This document shows positions 25,201 to 40,200 of a DNA stretch of 64,000 nucleotides, in pieces. How positions within the stretch are numbered: the first letter of the stretch is position 1; each line of letters opens with the position of its first letter. This DNA comes from Sinohyriopsis cumingii. Lineage: Eukaryota > Mollusca > Bivalvia > Unionida > Unionidae. Below the pieces are notes generated by a model. That model did not search any database, had not been told where the DNA came from, and was given only the letters and a program-made list of their open reading frames with translations. Position numbers and translations under genes: made by a program. The stretch covers positions 10,930,814 to 10,994,813 of the forward strand of contig CM068828.1 of the NCBI GenBank assembly GCA_028554795.2, written 5' to 3'.

Positions 25201-28200
25201 TAGTTTATTATTATTGTCCACACAGTTGATAGTTAGAAATGGGATCTAGATTATTATTATTGTCCACACAGTTGGTAGTTGGAAATGGGATCTAGATTGT
25301 TATTATTGTCCACACAGTTGATAGTTAGAAATGGGATCTAGATTGTTATTATTGTCCACACAGTTGATAGTTAGAAATGGGATCTAGATTATTATTATTG
25401 TCCACACGGTTGTTAGTTGGAAATGGGATCTAGATTCAATTTGTTATTATTGTCCACACAGTTGTTAGTTGGAAATGGGATCTAGATTGTTATTATTGTC
25501 CACAATTGTTAGTTGGAAATGGGATCTAGATTATTATTATTGTCCACACAGTTGATAGTTAGAGCTGAGATCTAGATTGTTATTATTATCCACACAGTTG
25601 TTAGTTGGAGATGGGATCTAGATTATTATTATTGTCCACACAATTGTTAGTGACTTGGCCTCCTTTAATTAGTAAATATAGTAAAACTTGTCTATAAAGG
25701 ACACTGAAGCATAGTTATCCATCACATTGACATTGACAATGTCCATGAAATCAGGGATTCACATGTGATAGCCATAATGACCAAGTATCTGTTATATGTA
25801 GGTGTTTGTTTACACGGTGTTTGTTTATTACAGACACTGAAAAGACTACAAAAAGTGGTCATTATGAGCATTTGTTCTTAACACTGATTTTGGAAATAAC
25901 AATGAAATCAGTTTTTAAAAAAAACAACTTTTATGTTGTGTCCATTAAGGATAATCACTTGTGTGATGTCAAGGTTTTTGACATTTTGAAAAATGTATAT
26001 TTTTACATCATTAGGTATCCAAGCAACCCAGTGACTAAAAAATGTTTAGGTTGTTTTCAGGTACTGCGCTTAATTAAATATCGATCCCCAAGTTAATGGC
26101 ATCCCACAGTAAAGCATGGGGAAAAAGATCACAGTCCGTAATTGTCCATAAAGTAATGGCTCACCAAGGTCTAAAAATTGTGCTTGTTATCACATTCGAA
26201 AAGGGTGTGTTGGTCAGTGAATCTTTCAGGGTGACACTGTTATTAAGATTACATTGTTTCCACAACAAAAAGACTTCACTGCCAATTTACGGCAAGTCAT
26301 ACATTACTTAAGAGTTTTTCACAGCCTTTTCATTTACTTTCTTTTTTTGACAGGACTGCAATATTGAAAATGTTATTAGACATTTTCATTTTCAATACTG
26401 AATACAAGAAAGACGCAACCAAATCACTTTATTTTCAGTCTCTCCTATAGTTTCTACAGTTGCAATATACTTATGTAAAAAAATGCCATGTTATTGATGA
26501 TGTTGTCTTGTAATGACAGTACCATTTAACTGATGGTAACACTGATTGTTCAAAAGAAAGGATTATGTTAGAGCAGGTTTCCTCTAGTAGATGTCTCTTC
26601 TATAACTAGATTTTGTCGTATAGGAGACCTATATATATACATATATATAGAACACTGAATAGACCACTAAATTTTGTCGATCATGCGCAGGTATTCTTAT
26701 TAAAAATGTGGAATTACAATGACATTATGAAAAAGGCAGATTCATATATGGTGCCATTTTTGAGCAGGTGTTCTTTATATGGAGGCATCCATTAAGGTAG
26801 ATTGGAGGTATCCATTAAGGTAGGTTGGAGAAGATTCATAGTACTAATTCAGTTCCCATAGTAAACCTATAGAAACACCTTGATATTAAAAATTCAATAA
26901 CTTTAAATTTCTGAGTGCTCGTAATCAAACCTATATTTATCAGTATAGATGCATCCTGGATGACAGCTTTTGTGCAGAGAAAACCACATGAGCTGCGGCA
27001 TTCTCTGGATCTATGTGTGCTTGAAACGTGTGCTTTCAGTTCCACGCCAAAAGAGTCAGGTGCTATTTCAGTAATTAGTTTTGCAAACTCAAGTCTGTTA
27101 GGGGACTCCATCAATAAAACAATGTCTCGATGTTTTTTAAAATTATAACTAGGATAAGCTCTCGTAGATTCTTTTTACTAAAATCTAACTTTCATTATGA
27201 ACCATTCCTGGCCAGCCAGTCCCATCCATGCTCGATTTTATGTTCACCCATTTTCCAGACTGGTTTTTTTTTATTTTTCCATACCATTAGTACTGTGAGT
27301 CCTTAAGGTAGGTTAGAAGTATCCATTAAAGTAGGATGTATTTATGCATAAAAGTAGGAAGGAGGTGTGCATTAAAGTAGGATGGAGGTGTGCATTAAAG
27401 TAGGATGTAGGTGTGCATAAAAGTAGGATGGAGGTATCCATAAAAGTAGGATGGAGGTGTGCATTAAAGTAGGATGGAGGTGTGCATTAAAGTAGGATGG
27501 AGGTGTGCATTAAAGTAGGATGGAGGTATGCATTAAAGTAGGATGGAGGTGTGCATAAAAGTAGGATGGAGGTGTGCATTAAAGTAGGATGTAGGTATGC
27601 ATTAAAGTAGGATGGAGGTGTGCATTAAAGTAGGATGTAGGTGTGCATAAAAGTAGGATGGAGGTATGCATTAAAGTAGGATGGAGGTGTGCATTAAAGT
27701 AGGATGGAGGTATCCATAAAAGTAGGATGGAGGTATCCATAAAAGTAGGATGGAGGTGTGCATTAAAGTCGGATGGAGGTGTGCATAAAAGTAGGATGGA
27801 GGTATCCATAAAAGTAGGATGGAGGTGTGCATTAAAGTAGGATGGAGGTGTGCATTAAAGTAGGATGGAGGTATGCATTAAAGTAGGATGGAGGTATGCA
27901 TAAAAGTAGGATGTAGGTGTGCATTAAAGTAGGATGGAGGTGTGCATTAAAGTAGGATGTAGGTATGCATTAAAGTAGGATGGAGGTGTGCATTAAAGTA
28001 GGATGTAGGTGTGCATAAAAGTAGGATGGAGGTATGCATTAAAGTAGGATGGAGGTGTGCATTAAAGTAGGATGGAGGTATCCATAAAAGTAGGATGGAG
28101 GTATCCATAAAAGTAGGATGGAGGTGTGCATTAAAGTCGGATGGAGGTGTGCATAAAAGTAGGATGGAGGTATCCATAAAAGTAGGATGGAGGTGTGAAT

Positions 28201-31200
28201 TAAAGTAGGATGGAGGTGTGCATTAAAGTAGGATGGAGGTGTGCATTAAAGTAGGATGGAGGTATGCATTAAAGTAGGATGGAGGTATGCATAAAAGTAG
28301 GATGGAGGTGTGCATAAAAGTAGGATGGAGGTGTGCATTAAAGTAGGATGTAAGTATGCATAAAAGTAGGATGGAGGTATGCATTAAAGTAGGATGGAGG
28401 TGTGCATTAAAGTAGGATGGAGGTATCCATAAAAGTAGGATGGAGGTATCCATAAAAGTAGGATGGAGGTGTGCATTAAAGTCGGATGGAGGTGTGCATA
28501 AAAGTAGGATGGAGGTGTGCATTAAAGTAGGATGGAGGTATGCATAAAAGTAGGATGGAGGTATGCATTAAAGTAGAATGGAGGTATGCATTAAAGTAGG
28601 ATGGAGGTGTGCATTAAGGTAGGATGGAGGTATGCATTAAAGTAGGATGGAGGTGTGCATTAAAGTAGGATGGAGGTGTGCATTAAAGTAGGATGTAGGT
28701 GTGCATTAAAGTAGGATGGAGGTGTGCATAAAAGTAGGATGGAGGTGTGCATTAAAGTAGGATGGAGGTATGCATTAAAGTAGGATGGAGGTGTGCATTA
28801 AAGTAGGATGTAGGTGTGCATAAAAGTAGGATGTAGGTGTGCATTAAAGTAGGATGGAGGTGTTCATTAAAGTAGGATGGAGGTGTGCATTAAAGTAGGA
28901 TGTAGCTATGCATAAAAGTAGGATGTAGCTATGCATAAAAGTAGGATGGAGGTATGCATTAAAGTAGGATGGAGGTGTGCATTAAAGCAGGATGGAGGTA
29001 TGCATTAAAGTAGGATGGAGGTGTGCATTAAAGTAGGATGTAGCTATGCTTTAAAGTAGGATGGAAGTATGCATTAAAGTAGGATGGAGGTGTGCATTAA
29101 GGTAGGATGGAGGTATGCATAAAAGTAGGATGGAGGTGTGCATTAAAGTAGGATGGAGGTGTGCATTAAAGTAGGATGTAGCTATGCATAAAAGTAGGAT
29201 GTAGGTATGCATAAAAGTAGGATGGAGGTGTGCATTAAAGTAGGATGGAGGTGTGCATTAAAGTAGAATGGAGGTGTGCATTAAAGTAGGATGGAGGTGT
29301 GCATTAAAGTAGGATGGAGGTATGCATTAAAGTAGGATGGAGGTGTGCATTAAAGTAGGATGGAGGTGTGCATTAAAGTCGGATGGAGGTGTGCATAAAA
29401 GTAGGATGGAGGTGTGCATTAAAGTAGGATGGAGGTATGCATAAAAGTAGGATGGAGGTATGCATTAAAGTAGGATGGAGGTATGCATTAAAGTAGGATG
29501 GAGGTGTGCATTAAGGTAGGATGGAGGTATGCATTAAAGTAGGATGGAGGTGTGCATTAAAGTAGGCTGGAGGTGTGCATTAAAGTAGGATGTAGGTGTG
29601 CATAAAAGTAGGATGTAGGTGTGCATTAAAGTAGGATGGAGGTCTGCATAAAGTAGGATGAAGGTGTGCATTAAAGTAGGATGGAGGTATGCATAAAAGT
29701 AGGATGGAGGTATGCATTAAAGTAGGATGGAGGTGTGCATTAAGGTAGGATGGAGGTTTGCATTAAAGTAGGATGGAGGTGTGCATTAAAGTAGGATGGA
29801 GGTGTGCATTAAAGGAGGATGTAGGTGTGCATAAAAGTAGGATGTAGGTGTGCATTAAAGTAGGATGGAGGTGTGCATTAAAGTAGGATGGAGGTGTGCA
29901 TTAAAGTAGGATGTAGCTATGCATAAAAGTAGGATGGATGTATGCATAAAAGTAGGATGGAGGTATGCATTAAAGTAGGATGGAGGTGTGCATTAAAGTA
30001 GCATGGAGGTATGCATTAAAGTAGGATGGAGGTGTGCATTAAAGTAGGATGTAGCTATGCATTAAAGTAGGATGGAGGTATGCATTAAAGTAGGATGGAG
30101 GTGTGCATTAAGGTAGGATGGAGGTATGCATAAAAGTAGGATGGAGGTGTGCATTAAAGTAGGATGGAGGTGTGCATTAAAGTAGAATGGAGGTGTGCAG
30201 TAAAGTAGGATGGAGGTATGCATTAAAGTAGGATGGAGGTGTGCATTAAAGTAGGATGGAGGTATGCATTAAAGTAGGATGGAGGTGTGCATTAAAGTAG
30301 GATGGAGGTGTGTATTAAAGTAGGATGGAGGTATGCATTAAAGTAGGATGGAGGTGTGCATAAAAGTAGGATGTAGGTGTGCATTAAAGTAGGATGTAGC
30401 TGTGCATAAAAGTAGGATGGAGGTGTGCATTAAAGTAGGATGGAGGTATGCATTAAAGTAGGATGGAGGTGTGCATTAAAGTAGGATGTAGGTGTGCATA
30501 AAAGTAGGATGGAGGTGTGCATTAAAGTAGGATGGAGGTGTGCATTAAAGTAGGATGGAGGTGTGCATTAAAGTAGGATGTAGGTATGCATAAAAGTAGG
30601 ATGGAGGTGTGCATTAAAGTAGGATGTAGCTGTGCATTAAAGTAGGATGGAGGTGTGCATTAAAGTAGGATGTAGGTGTGCATTAAAGTAGGATGTGGGT
30701 ATGCATTAAAGTAGGATGGAGGTGTGCATTAAAGTAGGATGGAGGTATCCATAAAAGTAGGTTTTACTGTTTTTTTGAGGAGAGACAGGTCATAAGCTTT
30801 GAACAGATTTGTGGGAAAAGTAGTTTTAGTAACAGAAAAGGATGAGATGAAGGAAGAACTGGATTGAGGATGGAGTCAGGACCCATTTATAAGTTTCATA
30901 TGTCTTTGTACCCATTCCAGTTTCAACTTAGTCCATGAACCTTATTATGAGGTAAAGAGGTAACTCACATTAGACTGTGTACTGTATTCACCTTTATGCA
31001 ATAGACACCTAATTACAAACAGCATAGACCCTGGCTGAGTCATACCAGAGACTTACAAAAAGGTACTATCAGTTGCCTCGCTAGGTACTTAGTATTAAAG
31101 GTTAGTTGTTAGGACTGGTTGGATTGGTGTCAGGATAATGTGACTGGGTGGGACATCATGCTACATGTCTGTGGTATGATGCTCCAGTGCTAGACATCAC

Positions 31201-34200
31201 TATAAACTGCCACACTGCAGACATCATAGTGATATGACTCTGATTTTGAGCTGGACCTTTTATGTTGGCCAATGACAGATGACTTTTGATTGGTTGAGAG
31301 TGAAAACTTGACCTTCATCTCCAGTTCAGAGTTGTATGATCTCTAGACCCAGACTCTGTATTTTCAAAAATGTTCTAACAAGAAGCTTTGAAGCTCAGAC
31401 TCAAAATCCTAAATTTCAGATGATTATCCTTGGAGAAAATCTGTGCAATTAAAAGTTAGCAAACTATGTCAGAATTTGGACGGTCCTGAAAATTGCATGA
31501 CTCTAACTTCATTCAAATAAAATGTGCTAGTCAAACTTGTTTAGCTTGAGATGGAGTATCAAATGTATGGGTCCAGAAAAAGATACAAGTGGAATGAAGA
31601 GTAGACAGCAATCCACCAGTAGATTTTGTGCACCAAAAGACCTAGGTCTGCATTGTATGAAATTATAAGTAGAATGAAGAGTGTAGACCTTTATCTGCCC
31701 ATTCATTATACATCATTAGATCTAGGTTCTGCACTGTATGAAATTATAAATAGATTGAAGACTGTAGACCTTTATCTGCCCATCCATTATCCACCAGTAG
31801 ATCTAGGTATGCACTGTATGAAATTATAAATAGATTGAAGAGTGTAGACCTTTATCTGCCCATCCATTATCCACCAGTAGATCTAGGTATGCACTGTATG
31901 AAATTATAAATAGATTGAAGAGTGTAGACCTTTATCTGCCCATCCATTATCCACCAGTAGATCTAGGTATGCACTATATGAAATTATAAGTGGAATGAAG
32001 AATGTAGACCTTTACCTGCCCATCCATTATCCACCAGTAGATCTAGGTCTGCACTGTATGAAATTATAAGTAGAATGAAGAGTGTAGACCTTTACCTGCC
32101 CATCCATTATCCACCAGTAGATCTAGGTCTGCACTGTATGAAATTATAAGTATAATAAAGAGTGTAGACCTTTACCTGCCCATCCATTATCCACCAGTAG
32201 ATCTAGGTCTGCACTGTATGAAATTATAAGTATAATAAAGAGTGTAGACCTTTATCTGCCAATCCATTATCCACCAGTAGATCTAGGTCTGCACTGTATG
32301 AAATTATAAGTAGAAGGAAAGTTGCAGATCCTGATCTGTCCACTGATAATTCATTAGTTGTTCAAGATATAATTAGAATGAAGAGCTTGGACTGATATCT
32401 GCCAGCATATTATTTACCAGCAGATCTCATTCTACACTGCTTGCATTTAGGTACACATGTTACACTTGTCTAGCAGATACAGTATTAGAATCCATTATTG
32501 CTGACTCAAAATATGATGGAAACTTAAGCAGAAACTACATTCCTCCTGCTTTATCTGTAATATTGTATCAGCCATCTTGACATCTGGTAGTATGAGGTCA
32601 AGATGACCTTGCCCAGTAGGGCTGACTGAGTGGGCTCTTCCTTAAATACAGAAGTATAGATATGTAGCTAATTTGCCTGCTGCATCAGAATGTTAATTAG
32701 GCCACCTGTATGTCAGGTAAGCCACTCAGACCTATATATCAGATTGTGGTAATGATAAAGATGATGATGATGAAGATGATAGTGTTTTTTTTACATAAAT
32801 ATGTATGGTTTCATTTAGAATGGAGGACTAACACTGTGGATATAAATGCAAGTAAATATAAGCAGCTCAGGCCTGATTTCCAAATGTAAAATATATCAAA
32901 ATGTCCGATTTACAAGATGTTTAGAGTTACACCCAGATTTATTTCCATGTCTTTCAGATAATAATAAATATGAAACATATCTTTTCGTTCCCTGAATGAA
33001 GATGAATTACAAGGGGAAGGAGCTTTTGTCATATTCTGTTACACAGGTCCGTTGGATTTTTTCAAACCCTGCATGGTGCTCCTTCTGTCTTACATCATTA
33101 ATGCAAAACTATTTCTAGGATTATTTCCTCCCACATGCATCTATCAGACTGCTTATCTGGCACACATTTAGACAGCTGGTACTTCTCAGGGGTAATAGGG
33201 AACTAGTTTGGTGTAGGTTGCATGCCCAAGAAAATGATAATTAGCCATTTGCCAATATTACTAGATAATTATGTTAAGGGTAAAAGGGTTAAAAAAAAGA
33301 AAGATGAATTGGGGATTAATGAAGAGTTGTACTAAGGCCTTTGAATGCCAAGGTTTTTGAATTGTGCTTCCATTGATAATGGAGGAGCCAGTCTGATAGA
33401 AGAGCTAAAGAGGTGTTCTAAAGGCCTTTTGAGTGCCAGAGTTTCAGGACTGCTTGCTCTGATAATGGGTGAACCAGTTTGATCAAAGATCTAATTAAGA
33501 GAAGTCCTAAAATCATGTCAAGGTTACCAGATAGGGTATGCTTTTTAGAGGATGAATGAATGGATGGATGGACAGACAGACAGATGGATGGATATTTACA
33601 TGTTTAGAGATACGTTAGGTAATAAAACAGGCCAATGGCAAAAACCTTGCCAAAGACCCCATAAGGACAAAACCCTCTGCCCAGAATTCAATGTGCACCA
33701 TGAAGCCATCGACAAAAAGTAAAGATGTTGCAAATCTCCCTATAAAAGACATGCAAAAGCTAAGGCAAAAAATGGGTAAAATCGTTATAATACAGTGCCA
33801 GAATTAAACCTCACTGTTCCAGAAAGTCCAAGACCATCTTATCTGGAACATCATCATGGTACATATCACACTTCAAACTGGTTACATATATTAACATTCC
33901 ATGCCAAACAGGTTGTTTCAGTTATTTGCCTCTTACAATATTTGATGAGGATGCATTCAGCCTTGTCTACCATCCCTGAGCCAGGAGGAGCTTGCTGAGT
34001 AGGGAATAGGGAACAAATCTGTTGAAATGAAGATGTGGTTTATGCTGACTCTTCAGCACTCAAAGTGTGATTCTTTAGCCTCCATTAGATCCTTTACCAG
34101 ATGAGAATACAGAACCAGTCTGGTATATGATCTTGATGAGAATAAGGAACCAGTCTGGTATATGACCTTGATGAAGAAGGCTGATGAAATGCCCCCCCCC

Positions 34201-37200
34201 CCCCTTGACTACTAGGGTTGCTAGAGTCAACCTTAAACCATGGTTTCAGCAAACGGTGACCACATTGCTCCAACTGTTCATCATTACTCAGTTTTTAAAA
34301 AGTATTTTGTCTTTTAATAAATGTAGTGTTCTCTTTAAGTCATATGTAGGGCATAGTAACCTAATTGTGTTGCACTTCTTTGGTCTTTGATTCATCCACT
34401 GGCTTCATTAATGTGCATGGGTAGGTCATGTCTGCACTGATGATTCCTCATGGTTCGTGGACTTTCTCTCCCTTCAAGACTTACTTCCACTAACATCCAA
34501 GTCAAAAAGAATACAGTAAAACCTGTCTTGAAAGGCCACTGCTATGTGAGACCACCTGTCTTGAGAGACCAAATTATCAATGCACAAATTTATTGATTAT
34601 GTAGCATTGTGGCCTGTTATGAGAGACCACCTGTCTTGAGAGACCATAATATTTTGACAAAAGAGGTGGACTTACTTGTTGCTCATGGGTTTCTGGTCCC
34701 CCAAAGCTTGTAAATTGCTTCCAGGCCTGTCATAACATCACTGACTGATTGCAAAACAAACATAGGAGTCTCTACTTGGTCGGCCTGGTGGTAAAATTCC
34801 CTTTGAATTTAATATGGATGAGTCATTGGGTGATGGTTAAACAACAGACAGGCAGTTTCTTTGTGTCCAGAATTGGGTCTATAGTCGTAATCTTACATAA
34901 TACGTTTTGACATTATCCCAGGTGCTCTTAACTATGAATTAACTATAAGAAGATAGTTATATACATGAAGCGACGGAAAATTTTCCACACAATGTAACAA
35001 TGACTATTAATATTTTATGTGATTACTATTAAGGTACTAGACTAAAACAATATGACTTGTATTATTGTTTTATGTGATGATTGTTAAGGTACTAGACTAG
35101 AATAATATGACTCATTGTTTATGTGATTACTGTTAATGTACTAGACTACAACAAAATGATTCTTATTATTGTTTGTTGTGATTATTGTTAAGGTAATAGG
35201 CTAGAACAGTATGATTCATAGTGTTTATGCAATTACTGTTAATGTACTAAACTAAAACAATATGACTTGTATTATTGTTTTATGTGATGATTGTTAAGGT
35301 ACTAGACTAGAACAATATGACTCATTGTTTATGTGTTAACTTTTAAGGTACTATACAAGAACAATATGGCTCATTATTTATTTGATTACTATTAAGGTAC
35401 TAGACTAGGACGGTATGACTCATTATTGTTTATGTGATAATTGTTAAGGTACCAGACTAGAACAATATGACTCATATTATTGTTTTATGTGATTACTGTT
35501 AAGGTAGACTTGAACAATATGACTGAGAATTTTAAAGCTGTGCTTGCAGTTTACAACCAAATTTAGTTTGGAATGAAGATTAAAAAGGTGGCTTTTTTTT
35601 TTAGATGAAACATTCTTTTTTTGTGGTAGGAGTCAGGGTGTTCTGGATTTTTAAAACTACATGTTAGCAGTTATTTTAAAAATAATTAGTGTCAGCCAAA
35701 TAATCAGACTAACCTAATCAATAGGGCCTGACTCATCTAGTAAATACATTCCCTTTTTTATGGAATTTTGTGTACTTTTAGTAGGATCTGTGTATTATTA
35801 AAAAGACTGTTGAATAATTTTATAATGTAAACTGTTTGATCAGGTAATGCTTAAACTGGCAGGTCTATTCTGATGTGAATGTTTATATTATAGGGGTAAT
35901 ACATTCAAGGAGGGAAAGATGAGTTACCCAGAGTTTGTCTGGTTCCTGCTGTCAGAGGAAGATAAACGACATCCCACCAGGTGAGTCATAGAACCAGTCT
36001 TAAGGATAAAAATAGATCACTTTTGCATTACATCATAAAGTTTCATCAGGATTATGGATTGGGTGTTGGTACTATAATTACAATACTTCTTGAAGATGCA
36101 TGAATATTGACCAATTATTGAGTATTGTAGTCATGAGACTTTATAACATGTCATCTAGTTTACATTTACTGGTGTTGTAGCTAAATCAGTGCTTTATCTT
36201 ACAGCGTCAATTTTGGCTACTTCAGTACTCTACTTTACATTTTTCTTTGTCATTTGTAGCTAAACCAGTGTTTTATTTTACATTTACCTATGTCAGTTGT
36301 ATGAGTGTGTGATTTTGATTTTTAATGTAGCTTTAACAATTTTTCAGTCATATCGCTGCGATGTCTTCATTGTGGCAGTTTATAGTGATGCCTAGCACTG
36401 TGGCATCATGTCGCAGACATGTAGCACGATATCCCACCCAGTCATATTATCCTGACACCAGGCCAACCAGTCCTAACACTAACCTCTTAATGCTAAGTGC
36501 CAAGCAAGGCAGCTGTTAATACCATTTTTGTAAGTCTTTGGTATGACTCGGCCAGGGATTGAACCCATGACCTCCCGTAAACAAGGCTGACGCTGAAACC
36601 ACTAGGCCACCAGAGTGGTTCATACATGTCAGTTGTAGCTAATCAAGTGCTCTGTTTTATGTTTACCTGTGTTAGTTGTAGGTAAACCAGTGCTTTATTA
36701 TACCCATGTCAGTTGTAGCTAATCAAGTGCTCTGTTTTACATTTACCCATGTCAGTTGTAGTTAAATCATTGCTCTATTTTCTATTTACCTGTGTCAGCA
36801 TTAGCTAAACTAGTGCTCAGTTTTACATTTACCCATGTCAGTTGTAAGAGCTAATACAGTACTCTGTTTTACATTTACCTGTCATTTGTAGGAAAACCAG
36901 TCCTTTATTTTCCACTGCCAGTTTAGCTAAACAGTGCTACATTTTTCACTTACCTGTGTCATTTGTAGCTAAACCAGTGCTCAGTTTTAAATATACCTGT
37001 GTCAGTTTTAGCTAAACTATTGTGCCATTTACCTACATTCATTGTATCTAAACCAGTGCTTTATTTTACATATACATGTGTCAGTTTTAGCTAAACCATT
37101 GTTCTTATTACATTTACCCATGTCAGTTTTAGCTAAACCAGTACTCCATGTTGCAGGTAAGATAGTTGCATTTGTATAATAAAAAAATGGGTTTGCAAAT

Positions 37201-40200
37201 GAAAACTTTCTTGGGGTTGCTTTATGGTGGTCATAAGAATCATGAAGTGGCAACTAGAAAATTCAGTCATCACATTCTGATTACAACCATGTTTTGTGTT
37301 CAAATAGTACATGGAGTTTTATTCACAGCATGATCCCATTTTGATTTTGAGACAGTTGGTTGTAACATTAAAGACGTGGGCCATCTTGACATGTGATAGA
37401 TCTGACCTACAGTCTATGAAAATCAAAGTAAATTAGTGGCATGAATACATCAGTAACCAGTCTGACTTGATCTTTCAGTAAACATTAAGTGGTATTTATT
37501 TGGAACAAATGCAGACATTGAAATGAATACAGAAAGAGTATAGTTGGCAGTAAAATTAATATCATTTGAACTGCATTAATTGCAGGATTGACTAAGGTCT
37601 AACATCATATATTAATACAATACAGGTATGACTAAAGTCTAATAGCATTTATTAGTACAATACAGGTATGACTAAGGTCTAACATCATATATTAATACAA
37701 TACAGGTATGACTAAGGTCTAACAGCATATATTAATACAATACAGGTATGACTAAGGTCTAACAGCATATATTAATACAATACAGGTATGACTAAGGTCT
37801 AACAGCATATATTAATACAATACAGGTATGACTAAGGTCTAACAGCATATATTAATACAATACAGGTATGACTAAGGTCTAACAGCATTTATTAATACAT
37901 TAAATACAGATATTTATTAATACAATAAATACAGGTATGACTAAAGTCTAACCATTTATTAGTAAAAAAATAAATACAGGTATGACTAAAGTCTAACCAT
38001 TTATTAGTAAAAAAATAAATACAGGTATTTATTAATACAATAAATACAGGTATGCATAAGGTCCAACAGCATATATTAATACAGTAAATACAGGTATGAC
38101 TAAGATCTAACAGCATTTATTAATACATTAAATACAGATATTTATTAATACAATAAATACAGGTATGACTAAAGTCTAACCATTTATTAGTAAAAAAATA
38201 AATACAGATATTTATTAATACAATAAATACAGGTATGCGTAAGGTCCAACAGCATATATTAATACAGTAAATACAGGTATGACTAAGATCTAACAGCATT
38301 TATTAATACATTAAATACAGATATTTATTAATACAATAAATACAGGTATGACTAAAGTCTAACCATTTATTAGTAAAAAAATAAATACAGGTATTTATTA
38401 ATACAATAAATACAGGTATGACTAAGGTCTAACAGTATAAATTATGAAGCAGTATTTTAGAGATGGTTAAGGAGAAAACTCCCAGTAGTAAATTTCAATG
38501 GCTGCCAGAGGTTGAAGCAGATGAAGACTGTTGACCGTTCTGACAGACAGATCTATTTATTTGTTAGCAGTAGCCTTGTGCTTCGATTTGCCTTGACCAA
38601 ATATTTCACTTTGTTTTTCCGACATTAACTCCCGTCTCCTTTGATTTTTTTTTTACACAGTAAGTTTTTTTTTTACACAGTAAGTTTTCTTCATGATTAC
38701 ATACCTTGACCAAAGGTTAAGACCATTGAGACCTGTTGGTCAGTCATCTCCAGTGTCAACCATGCACTAATAGTGTCTATGTAGATCAGTGGTTCCCAAC
38801 CTTTTTTAGCAATGACTCTTAAAAAAAATATTTTTTTCTGAGCCTCACGACCCCATTTCCATATTTTGATAAGTGGTAAAACTTACCACCCTCAAAAAAA
38901 CAAAACATGACATTAAGGATGGGAACACTGCTGATGAAGAGAACTATTAAACATGACACAGGCTTATCATGAACCATTTGTGATACCCTTGTTTTATCTC
39001 AGATAATAATGAACATTAACATTTGTATAGGGAACTTGATAAGAATCTATCCATGTTTTTGATTAAATACTTAGCACTCCACAATGAGATACCTGTATCC
39101 TAAATTAATCACCTTTCCTTCTCTCTGCCAGTCTGTCTATTCATCTGTCCTTCCATTCTAACTTCTTGTAACAACCAAAGCTCAGCAGCTTTTACACATA
39201 ACTGGATGCCATTTCATAAGTGAATTGCTTAGGACACAAAGAATGTGCCTTATAAAGGTTTGCCATTTCAGATTAAATTTTGACAGAGTTATTGCCCTTT
39301 TTCAATCTATTTTGAGTCTTCCTTATAGCAGATCCTTGGAACCATCATAGCTAATGAATCTGTCTACATATTCTGATGCAATTTGGTGTGTGTATGTTAC
39401 TTGTTTGGGTTTTGTTTCGTTAGTTCTATATTGTATCTTCTTGCTAAGTCGAGTACAAATGCAAACTGCACAGACCCAGATCCGCCAGAGTAATCAGTAG
39501 AACAAACAACATACACCCTGCTCTGCAGGTGCATTATGCTATGGCAGAATGGAATCTTTGTTGTTTGCAATTTTACTTGACTTGTAAGAGAATATATACG
39601 GTATTTGATAGTGTTGTGGTCTTTGATAGTTAATTTCACAACTTCATATGGACTTGTCTAGTTGACCTAGATGTGCCTATTAAGGTTTTTGTCTTATGAA
39701 CTCCATTTTCTTTAAGATTTATGATCCTTGACAGTTAACTTCAAATCTTCACATAGGCGTTTTTGTTTGTAACCAGCAAGAATCATTCAAATTAATTTGA
39801 TGTTGTTTAGTTAAAACCTTGTCTCTTAGACCTTAAATTGCCTTTCATATGTTTTGTGTCATCAACTCTATTAACTGCTTTAAGGGCCATGATAATTAAT
39901 TTTGTATCATCATATGGGATGTTGCTTATAACAGGCATAGCTTGAGAACCAATCAGCATGCTTTTATTCAATTTGGTATGAATATTGTCTCATACATATG
40001 GGTTCAATCTTGTATACTCCACTGGACAGGTCTAAGTGGTTAGAGTGTCTGCTTCGGATGTGGGAGGTTGCAGGTTTGAACCCCAGCTGAGTCATACCAA
40101 AGACATATAAAAAAATGGTACTTGCAGCTGCCTGGCTAGGTGCTCAGCATTAAGTGGTTAGTGTTAAGACTGGTCTTCCTGGTGTCAGGATAATGTTACT

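Larger units (their letters stand above)
38440..40018. other. Intron with small mobile-element fragments
   Basis: TTTTTTTTTACACAGTAAG is duplicated at 38650-38690. CAGTGGTTCCCAACCTTTTT at 38787 is a typical hAT terminal inverted repeat, with CACGACCCC downstream; no right end was seen. A palindromic MITE fragment lies at about 39440-39590. No exon. Confidence 0.55.

Noticed and set aside
26836-27148. Opposed 92- and 77-residue frames between satellite blocks
   Set aside because: Each is the shadow of the other; neither resembles a family I can name.
27579-28522. Minus-strand proteins rich in [10 protein letters not shown] / NAHLHPT
   Set aside because: They are translations of the other 23-bp array, open only because the unit lacks stops.
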